This document shows positions 1-6,197 of a DNA stretch of 15,559 nucleotides, piece by piece. Location of the stretch: the NCBI GenBank assembly GCA_029865195.1, contig JAOUHH010000028.1, positions 1-15,559 of the forward strand. Reading direction: 5' to 3'. Each line of letters starts with the position of its first letter. The first letter of the stretch is position 1. The stretch is from Desulfobulbaceae bacterium (GTDB lineage: Bacteria; Desulfobacterota; Desulfobulbia; Desulfobulbales; UBA5123). The notes under the pieces were generated by a model, which saw nothing but the letters and a program-made list of their open reading frames with translations, did no database searches and was not told where the DNA came from. A program made the position numbers and the translations under genes.

Positions 1-148
1 TGGGCGACATGCCGCGACGGCCGGAATCCGTCGGGCATCACTCTCTTTGCTCGACGGGAAAGGATTTGTCAACAGACGTCTGATGGCGCCGACAAGGGGT
101 GACGACGGGTCAGGCGCGCCGCCACCTCTTATCCTCCCGCACCGACAG
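1..148. other. Intergenic region downstream of htpG
   Basis: This stretch lies 3' of htpG, which is on the minus strand. No convincing coding region is visible. A 10-bp palindrome (cagacgtctg) sits at 73-82. On the minus strand an ATG at 38-36 opens a reading frame that runs off the window edge after about 12 codons. It is preceded by an AG-rich stretch and, further upstream, a TTGACA box. This could be the start of a neighbouring minus-strand gene, but too little is present to call it. No T-tract terminator hairpin for htpG was found. Confidence 0.4.
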
Positions 149-2032
149 TTACGACTGCACCAGCCGGGCCAGGATCTCGTAGGAACGCTTGACCATGGAG
201 CGGGGCTCCACCATCAGGCCGGCCTGGATCATGGCGTTATCGTATATCTGTTCGACAACGGACCGGGCAAAAGGTTCATCCTTTTCCTTCAGTTCCGCCA
301 ACCCCTTCAACAGCGGATGCCGGCCGTTGATTTCGAGGTTCTTGGCGCCGAACTGCTGCATCCCCTGCTGGCCGGAGGAGCGCATCAGCCGCTCCATGCT
401 GCTGGTCAGGAAGCCATCTGGGTTGACGATGATCGCCGGGCTGTCGTCCAGCCGCTTCGACTCCATCACCTCCTTGACCCGGTCGCCCAGCACTTCTTTC
501 ATCCAGGCGGTGAGCCCCGCGGTTGCCGCCTTCTCGGCGTCGTCCGCTGCTTTCTCCTCCTTCTCCTCCTCTGCCGGGTCGCCGGGCAGCTTCAGATCTC
601 CCCGGTCGGCGGAGACCAGCTGCTTTTCGTCGAAGATGGCGAGATGGCTGAAGACGAAGTCGTCGATGGGATCCAGGGTGTAGATGATTTCAAGGTCGCG
701 CTTGCGGAAGGCCTCGATATAGGGGCCGGCCTCGATGGCCTCGCGGCTGGGGCCGCTGATATAATAGATCTCCTTCTGCCCCTCGCCCATCCGCGCGACG
801 TATTCGGCCAGCGAGATGAGCTTGCCCGGCTCACTCTTGGAGGACTCGAACCGGAGCAGCTTGCCCAGCGCCTCGCGGTGCAGGAAATCGGACACCACCC
901 CCTCCTTGAGGAAGAAGCCGAACTCGCCCCAGAACTTCTCGTAGGTCTCCGGCTCGTCCTTGGCCACCTCGCTCAGATGCTTGAGGAAACGGGAGGTGAC
1001 GACCTTGTTGATCTTGGCGACCAGGGCGTTGTCCTGCAACGCCTGCCGCGAGATATTGAGCGGCAGGTCCTCGCTGTCGATGACCCCTTTCAGAAACCGC
1101 AGCCACTCGGGGAGGATGGTCTTGGAGTGCTGGTCGATGAGGACCCGCCGGCAGTAGAGGCTGACCCCCGGCTCGGTGCGGCCGAAGCCCAGTTTTTCGA
1201 TACTGGCCTCCGGCGCAAAGAGGAGCGCCTTGATGGCGAGCGGCGCGTCGGCGGAGAAGTGGAGATGGAGGAGCGGCTCCTCCACGGCGTTGCCGACAAA
1301 CTTGTAGAACTCGGTGTACTCCTCGTCCTTGATATCGCCCTTGCTCCTCGCCCAGAGCGCCTGGACGGTGTTGACCGCCTCGCCCGCCACCTTGATGGGG
1401 AAGGAAACAAAGCTCGAATAGCGCTTGATGATGCTCTTGATCCGGGTGTGATTGGCAAACTCGTGGGCATCGGCCTTCAGCTGGATGATGATCTTGGTGC
1501 CGCGCCGGATGCCGGGGCAGGCGGAGATGGTGAAGCTGCCGGCACCGTCCGATTCCCACTGGTGGCCGGTATCTTCCGGCCGGTAGGAGCGGGACTGGAC
1601 GGTCACCTTGTCGCCGACCATGAAGGCGGCGTAAAAGCCGACGCCGAACTGCCCGATGAGGTTGACATCCTTCTTGGCCGCGTCGTCCAGCTTGGTGAAG
1701 AAGGTCTTGGAGCCGGAATGGGCGATGGTGCCGAGGTTGGCCTCCAGTTCGCCCCTGTCCATGCCGATACCGGTATCGGTGATGGTGACGGTCTTCTTGT
1801 CGTCGTCCACCTCGATGCCGATCTCCAGCGGCAGGTGGCTGTCAAAGGACTCCTCGCCGAGTAGACTCTGGTGCCGATACTTCTCCAGGGCGTCGGCGGC
1901 GTTGGAAACCAGTTCCCGCAAAAAGATCTCCCGCTCGGTGTAGAGCGAATGGATGACGATATCAAGCAGCTTCTTGACTTCGGCTTGAAACTCCTTGGTC
2001 TCGGCATGGGGTTGGGCGTTTTCGGTACTCAT
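149..2032 (-). CDS. htpG: Molecular chaperone HtpG (bacterial Hsp90)
   Basis: ATP-dependent cytosolic chaperone that acts as a homodimer in folding and remodelling of client proteins, usually together with the DnaK system. At 627 aa it has the normal length for the family. The N-terminal GHKL ATPase domain shows the expected signatures: the NAADALEK helix with Glu40 and Asn44, DTGIGM at 86-91, and GQFGVGF at 127-133 in the ATP lid. The middle domain carries LPLNISRQ. An acidic/lysine stretch (EEEKEEKAADDAEKAA) precedes the C-terminal dimerisation domain. The C terminus ends in LVQS without an MEEVD tail, as expected for a bacterial Hsp90. The ATG at 2032 has a GAGGTG Shine-Dalgarno about 9 nt upstream. 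The gene is transcribed alone and diverges from the diguanylate cyclase gene. Heat-shock control would be usual, but I could not find a clear sigma-32 promoter or CIRCE element. Confidence 0.97.
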   Translation of the reverse strand: MSTENAQPHAETKEFQAEVKKLLDIVIHSLYTEREIFLRELVSNAADALEKYRHQSLLGEESFDSHLPLEIGIEVDDDKKTVTITDTGIGMDRGELEANLGTIAHSGSKTFFTKLDDAAKKDVNLIGQFGVGFYAAFMVGDKVTVQSRSYRPEDTGHQWESDGAGSFTISACPGIRRGTKIIIQLKADAHEFANHTRIKSIIKRYSSFVSFPIKVAGEAVNTVQALWARSKGDIKDEEYTEFYKFVGNAVEEPLLHLHFSADAPLAIKALLFAPEASIEKLGFGRTEPGVSLYCRRVLIDQHSKTILPEWLRFLKGVIDSEDLPLNISRQALQDNALVAKINKVVTSRFLKHLSEVAKDEPETYEKFWGEFGFFLKEGVVSDFLHREALGKLLRFESSKSEPGKLISLAEYVARMGEGQKEIYYISGPSREAIEAGPYIEAFRKRDLEIIYTLDPIDDFVFSHLAIFDEKQLVSADRGDLKLPGDPAEEEKEEKAADDAEKAATAGLTAWMKEVLGDRVKEVMESKRLDDSPAIIVNPDGFLTSSMERLMRSSGQQGMQQFGAKNLEINGRHPLLKGLAELKEKDEPFARSVVEQIYDNAMIQAGLMVEPRSMVKRSYEILARLVQS

Positions 2033-2136
2033 TGCTGTTCACCTCTTCAAGTTCTGTCGTTTACCGCGGGCTGCCGTGCCTGCCACCAACGACAAGAGGA
2101 CACGCGACCCGTCATGTTGCTAACCCTTGTTTGCAG

Positions 2137-2168
2137 AAAAAAACGAAAACGGCCTCGGACAAGGCCAT
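2137..2168 (-). terminator. Terminator-like hairpin in the htpG leader
   Basis: On the minus strand, ATGGCCT pairs with AGGCCGT around a 6-nt loop (7 bp including one G-T wobble). This is followed by GTTTTCGTTTTTTT, the layout of a Rho-independent terminator. It lies about 105 nt upstream of the htpG start codon. No minus-strand gene lies upstream for it to terminate, so it may be a leader attenuator, the 3' end of a short leader RNA, or chance. The stem is short, so efficiency is doubtful. Confidence 0.35.
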
Positions 2169-2225
2169 TGAATTGGTCAGAGAAGGTAATCATCCCCTTG
2201 CAGCTGTCAAGGCCGCTTGTGAAAA

Positions 2226-2242
2226 GGGACCAATCCGGTCCC
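2226..2242 (-). terminator. Second hairpin upstream of htpG, weak terminator-like
   Basis: This is a perfect 6-bp inverted repeat (gggacc / ggtccc) with a 5-nt loop. Read toward htpG it is followed by TTTTC, a short U-tract. It lies about 60 nt further upstream than the 2137-2168 hairpin. Together they give two tandem terminator-like structures in the htpG upstream region. On the plus strand there is no T-tract, so it would not terminate in that direction. Confidence 0.25.
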
Positions 2243-2375
2243 CAAAGAAACGGTTCTTGCCTGCAGGCCTGAGAATCCCGCCGTTGGGCATCGTCTGCAA
2301 TTTATCCTTGCCAACCTTGCCTTGATAAGAATAAGCTTTCCATTTTCTCATCCTGACAATGCAACCGGAATCTCC

Positions 2376-3938
2376 ATGTCACACGCCGCCACCCCCACGC
2401 ACAGCAAGACAAGCCTCATTTTCGGCGGGGCGCTGCTCTTCTGTCTGGCGATTATCTTGATGGCCCGGCATGCGCATCATCAATTCGAAGAGGTCCTGGT
2501 TGAGCAGACCGAGCAACAGCTGCTGCTGATCGCCAAATCCACCGCCACCTCGCTGAAGCAGCACATGGAGGACCACCTCAACTCCCTCTCCGAGCTCGCC
2601 CACGACCAGCTTTTCAAAAAAAGGGATCTTGTCATCCCCGCCACCGGCCCGGAGCGGAACCGGTTACGCTCTTTTTACGAGGCGCACCGGCGGGAACTGG
2701 AATCCATCGCCATTATCGACGCCGGCGGCAGGGTGTTGGCCTCCTGGCCGGAGGAGATGCAACTTGCCGGCGACTTCGATATGGCGGGTCTAGCGATGAA
2801 GCTTGCCCCGCAGGTCAGCCCGCATTTTCTCGATGACGGCGGCCGCCGGGTGGTGACGCTTTCCGTGCCCATCGCCATCGACCACGAACTGACCGGGGTG
2901 GTCCGCGCCCTGGTGAGCATCGACACCCTCACCTCCCTCTACATCCAGCCGCTCCGCTTCGAGGGTGGCCCGACCCCGGTCCTCATCGACGAATCCGGTC
3001 ATTTCCTCTCCAGGCCGCCGGTCAAGAAGAGCGGCGAGGTTGCCGCCCCCTCCTCCTGCGTGAAAGACAAATGCGACAATCGGCAACGCATCACGGCGGA
3101 ACTCGCCGCCGGCCGTGAAGGGGTCGGCATCTTTATCGCCGACCAGTTCGGAGAGCGCCCCGAACCACGGTTCATCGCCTATGCGCCGATCAAGTTCAAC
3201 ACCAACAACTGGGGGATCGGCGTGGTCCTGCCATTCAGCGCCATCTCCGGCCCGATCCGGCAGCATTCCCGGCAGGCCCTCATCATGGTGGCCGCGTTGC
3301 TGCTCTTCTTGGGGTTTGGCGCCACTCTGCTCCTCCAGAGTCATAAAAAGAAGCAGGCCGTCGAGATCGAAAGCCGTTACCTGCAGCAGCTCGCGGAGAA
3401 GGCAACCGAGCTGGAACGCGCCAACCGGATTCTGCGGGATCAGGCGATCAAGGACGAACTGACCGGCCTTTACAACTACCGCTATTTCCACAAGGTGCTG
3501 CAACGGGACTTTGCCCTGGCGACACGCGGCAAAGGTGATTACAGCTGCATGATCATCGACCTCGACCACTTCAAGACGGTGAACGATAACCACGGCCACG
3601 CCTTTGGCGATCTTGTCCTGAAGGGGGTCGGCAACATCCTGCTCGAGGAGTCACGGGATACCGACGTAGTGGCCCGATACGGCGGCGAGGAGTTTGTGAT
3701 CCTGCTTCCGAACACCGACCTCGAAGGCAGCATGATCATCGCCGAACGCATCCGTACCCGGCTGGAAGCACATGGCCACACCGACGGCCGCCAACAGAAA
3801 CAGGTGACCGCCAGCATCGGCGTTTCCTCCTACCGGGCGCATGCCCCGCAATCGCCGCAGGATCTGCTGGCCTACGCCGACAAGGCCCTCTACCAGGCCA
3901 AATCACTACAGCGCAATCAGGTGGTGGTGTATTCCTGA
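2376..3938 (+). CDS. Membrane-bound diguanylate cyclase with periplasmic dCache sensor domain
   Basis: Predicted to make cyclic di-GMP from two GTP in response to a periplasmic signal. Domain order, numbered from the ATG at 2376 (520 aa): transmembrane helix at about 13-30; extracytoplasmic dCache-like sensor at about 35-300; second transmembrane helix at about 301-320; a charged coiled-coil linker at about 328-350; then a GGDEF domain. The active-site motif is GGEEF (436-440), a catalytically competent variant. An RxxD product-inhibition site (RDTD, 427-430) sits at the usual spacing. The sensor domain has a close cysteine pair, Cys228 and Cys233. I chose the ATG at 2376, preceded by GGA, over an in-frame TTG at 2322 that adds 18 residues without a ribosome binding site. 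A 24-codon ORF overlaps its stop, followed by the GT-C/TPR gene. The ligand is not predictable. Confidence 0.93.
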   Translation: MSHAATPTHSKTSLIFGGALLFCLAIILMARHAHHQFEEVLVEQTEQQLLLIAKSTATSLKQHMEDHLNSLSELAHDQLFKKRDLVIPATGPERNRLRSFYEAHRRELESIAIIDAGGRVLASWPEEMQLAGDFDMAGLAMKLAPQVSPHFLDDGGRRVVTLSVPIAIDHELTGVVRALVSIDTLTSLYIQPLRFEGGPTPVLIDESGHFLSRPPVKKSGEVAAPSSCVKDKCDNRQRITAELAAGREGVGIFIADQFGERPEPRFIAYAPIKFNTNNWGIGVVLPFSAISGPIRQHSRQALIMVAALLLFLGFGATLLLQSHKKKQAVEIESRYLQQLAEKATELERANRILRDQAIKDELTGLYNYRYFHKVLQRDFALATRGKGDYSCMIIDLDHFKTVNDNHGHAFGDLVLKGVGNILLEESRDTDVVARYGGEEFVILLPNTDLEGSMIIAERIRTRLEAHGHTDGRQQKQVTASIGVSSYRAHAPQSPQDLLAYADKALYQAKSLQRNQVVVYS

Positions 3939-4012
3939 TGAGCACGGCTGGCGAGACCACCCCCGACTTCTTTCTCCAGAGAAACGACCGCGATGCCAAA
4001 CAACCCGCCTGA
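3938..4012 (+). CDS. Putative 24-aa coupling mini-ORF between the cyclase and TPR genes
   Basis: An ATG at 3938 overlaps the stop codon of the diguanylate cyclase gene (TGATG). It opens a 24-codon frame that ends with TGA at 4012, inside the 5' end of the next gene, whose ATG is at 3993. This chain of overlaps could let ribosomes pass from one gene to the next by termination-reinitiation. That would fit the weak ribosome binding site of the downstream gene. The peptide has no recognisable features. With no homology and such a short length, chance is a real alternative. Confidence 0.25.
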   Translation: MSTAGETTPDFFLQRNDRDAKQPA

Positions 4013-6161
4013 ACACAATCCGCGCCCACGCCTGATGCTGGTCTGCGCCCTCCTGGCGACCGCCACCACCCTTCTCTACGCCGGCACCCTGCAGGCCCCT
4101 TTTGTTTTCGACGACTTCCACAGCATCGTCGACAATCCGGAGATCAAATTCTCCCGGCTCACCTTGGCCAACCTGGCCACCGCCGCCACCCAGAGCCATG
4201 CCAGCCATCGCTGGCTGCCGAATCTCTCCTTTGCCCTCAACTACCTGGCGCAGGGGACAAACGTCATCGGCTACCATCTCGTCAACATCTGCATCCATTT
4301 TTTGACCGGGATAACCGCCTACCTGCTCTTCCTCTCCACCCTGCGACTGCCGCGCATCCGGCGGCCCGGCCTGCCGGCGGAAGAAATCGCCTTCCTCGCC
4401 GCACTCCTCTGGCTTGTCCATCCCATCCAGACCAACGCCGTAACCTACATCGTGCAGCGGATGACCAGCATGATGACACTTTTCTACCTGCTCTCGCTGC
4501 TCTGCTACGCCAAGGGCCGCCTCGAAACGACGTCACCCGGCCGCCGCAACGCCTTTTTTGCCGGCAGTCTCATCACCGGCGTCATGGCGCTGTTCAGCAA
4601 GGAGAACGCGGCGATGCTGCCGATCATGATCCTCGCCTACGAGTATTTCTTTATCCCCGCCGACCGGCACCGGAAAACCATCCTCAAGGGCGCAGGGGTG
4701 GCCGTTTTCATCCTGGCGCTCGGCCTGGGGTGGTTGTTCCTGGGCGACGACCCGTTCACGGCCATCCGCAACGGCTACCAAGACCGCGATTTCACCCTGC
4801 CGGAACGGCTCCTCACCGAACCCCGCATCGTTTTCCATTATCTTTCCCTGCTCGCCCTGCCGCTCCCGTCGCGGCTCAACATCAACCACGACTTTCCGAT
4901 TTCCCACGCCCTGCTGGCCCCGCCCCAGACCATCATTGCCCTGCTCGGCCTGGCCGGACTCATCCTGCTTGGCAGCCACCTCTTCAAAAAAGAGCAGCGC
5001 CTCGCCTCCTTCGCGATCCTCTGGTTTCTGGCCAACCTGGTCATCGAGTCCACCGTCATTGCCCTGGAACTCCTCTTCGAACACCGGCTGTACCTGCCCT
5101 CCCTCTTCCTCTTTCCGGCCGCCCTCACCTGGCTGTACTCCCTGCCGAGGCCGAGTCGCGCCCAGGCCCGCGCCATCGCCAGCGCCTGCATCCTGCTCCT
5201 CTGCATCCTGACCTGGCAGCGCAACACGACCTGGGCCTCTGCCACCTCCCTCTGGGCAGACGTGGTGCAAAAATCCCCGGCGCTGGCCAGGGGACATGTC
5301 AACTTGGGCCGGGCCCTGATGGCGGAGAGACAGTATCCGCTGGCGGAACAGCATCTGCACCGGGCCATGGCCATCGAGCCGGACGACAGCCGCGCCTATC
5401 TTGCCCTGGCCGCCCTCCACAACGAGCAAAAGCGCTATCCTGCGGCCCTGGCGACGGCGACAGCGGCCCTGACCAAGAAACATGCGGACGCGGCCAACAT
5501 CCGTCTCGTCATGGCGATCGCACATCTGAAAATGCGCGATATCAGACAGGCGCTGGCCGAAATCGACCAGGCCCTGGCGGTTGCCCCGCAGTCCACGGAT
5601 GCCTATACCGCCCAGGGCATCGCCTTCGGACTGGCCGGACGGCCGCGGCAGGCAGAAGAGGCCCTCCGCAAGGCCATCGCCCTCGACCCCCGCAACGGCC
5701 ATGCCTATCTGAACCTGGGCATCACCTACGACCGGCAGCAACGGTTCCCGGAAGCCATTACCGCCATCGAAACCGCCCTGGCCAGCGGCAATGCCGATCA
5801 AGCCGAGGCGCACAACAACCTGGGGATTATCTACTGGGAAATGAAGGACTACGAACAATCAATCAGGCATGCACAGACGGCGATCCGCGCGAACCCGGAA
5901 CTGCTTGATGCCTATATCACGCTGGGGGTGACCCTCGAGGACATGGGTCGGAAGAAGGAGGCCTTTGCCAGCTACCGCGCCGCCTGGAGCAAGGGCTACG
6001 ACATGCCCGCCCTCTACAACCACTGGGCGGAGAAATACCTCGCCGACAACAACCGGGCCCAGGCAACCCTTTACCTGTTCGAAGCCCTCAAGCTCTCGCC
6101 CGATCACCCGCAAACCCGCGAGAACCTCGCCCGCGCCGCCGCCTTGCCGGGCAACCGGTAA
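3993..6161 (+). CDS. TMTC-like GT-C membrane protein with C-terminal TPR repeats
   Basis: A 722-aa polytopic inner-membrane protein whose N-terminal ~415 residues resemble the GT-C fold of O-mannosyltransferases. It has an N-terminal membrane helix (about 15-34) followed by the extracytoplasmic VFDDF motif, whose acidic pair is the usual catalytic/lipid-sugar signature. It also has HPIQTNAVTYIVQR, SKENAA and EHRLYLPS, which match the HP..T.AV, KE and E.R.LYLPS signatures of the TMTC family. Hydrophobic helices recur up to about residue 415. From about 425 to 715 there are roughly eight tetratricopeptide repeats with classic spacing (for example AHNNLGIIYWEMKDYEQSI). A likely role is transfer of a sugar from a polyprenyl carrier to an envelope or secreted substrate, with the TPRs recruiting the acceptor; this is inferred. 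The ribosome binding site is weak (CAGAGAAA). It follows the diguanylate cyclase by 54 nt in the same direction, so c-di-GMP-linked surface modification is plausible. Confidence 0.85.
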   Translation: MPNNPPEHNPRPRLMLVCALLATATTLLYAGTLQAPFVFDDFHSIVDNPEIKFSRLTLANLATAATQSHASHRWLPNLSFALNYLAQGTNVIGYHLVNICIHFLTGITAYLLFLSTLRLPRIRRPGLPAEEIAFLAALLWLVHPIQTNAVTYIVQRMTSMMTLFYLLSLLCYAKGRLETTSPGRRNAFFAGSLITGVMALFSKENAAMLPIMILAYEYFFIPADRHRKTILKGAGVAVFILALGLGWLFLGDDPFTAIRNGYQDRDFTLPERLLTEPRIVFHYLSLLALPLPSRLNINHDFPISHALLAPPQTIIALLGLAGLILLGSHLFKKEQRLASFAILWFLANLVIESTVIALELLFEHRLYLPSLFLFPAALTWLYSLPRPSRAQARAIASACILLLCILTWQRNTTWASATSLWADVVQKSPALARGHVNLGRALMAERQYPLAEQHLHRAMAIEPDDSRAYLALAALHNEQKRYPAALATATAALTKKHADAANIRLVMAIAHLKMRDIRQALAEIDQALAVAPQSTDAYTAQGIAFGLAGRPRQAEEALRKAIALDPRNGHAYLNLGITYDRQQRFPEAITAIETALASGNADQAEAHNNLGIIYWEMKDYEQSIRHAQTAIRANPELLDAYITLGVTLEDMGRKKEAFASYRAAWSKGYDMPALYNHWAEKYLADNNRAQATLYLFEALKLSPDHPQTRENLARAAALPGNR

Positions 6162-6197
6162 AGGCCGCCCGGCCATCCGCGCCGGCAACGTTTCTGA
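6162..6197. other. Convergent gap between the TPR gene and the REC-SBP-CheW gene
   Basis: Two convergent genes are separated by only 36 nt. A short GC-rich inverted repeat (ggcc gccc ggcc) is present just after the TPR stop codon, but there is no T-tract on either side, so I do not call a terminator. Confidence 0.3.

Larger units (their letters stand above)
2033..2375. other. Divergent intergenic region between htpG and the diguanylate cyclase
   Basis: This 343-nt region has visibly lower GC than the flanking genes. It should hold the promoters of both divergent genes, but I see no confident -35/-10 pair. It contains two hairpins that read as terminators toward htpG (2226-2242 and 2137-2168) and a 10-bp palindrome, gcctgcaggc, at 2259-2268. 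A plus-strand open frame at 2032-2325 includes a helix-turn-helix-like stretch (ASDKAIELVREGNHPLAAVK), but it lacks a ribosome binding site and a recognisable family. I treat it as non-coding or at most a decayed remnant. Confidence 0.5.

Noticed and set aside
47..1864. 605-aa open frame antisense to htpG
   Set aside because: It is the complementary frame of a highly conserved GC-rich gene; the translation is low-complexity-like with no recognisable domain, while htpG shows all family motifs.
2045..2095. Sigma-54-like TGGCAG...GGCA sequence upstream of htpG
   Set aside because: The GG-to-GC spacing is 8 instead of 10 nt and the TTGC element is not matched.
4730..5908. Shadow frames over the GT-C/TPR gene on both strands
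   Set aside because: These have Arg/Pro-rich or Gly-rich translations without motifs, while the 722-aa frame shows consistent membrane helices and TPR periodicity.
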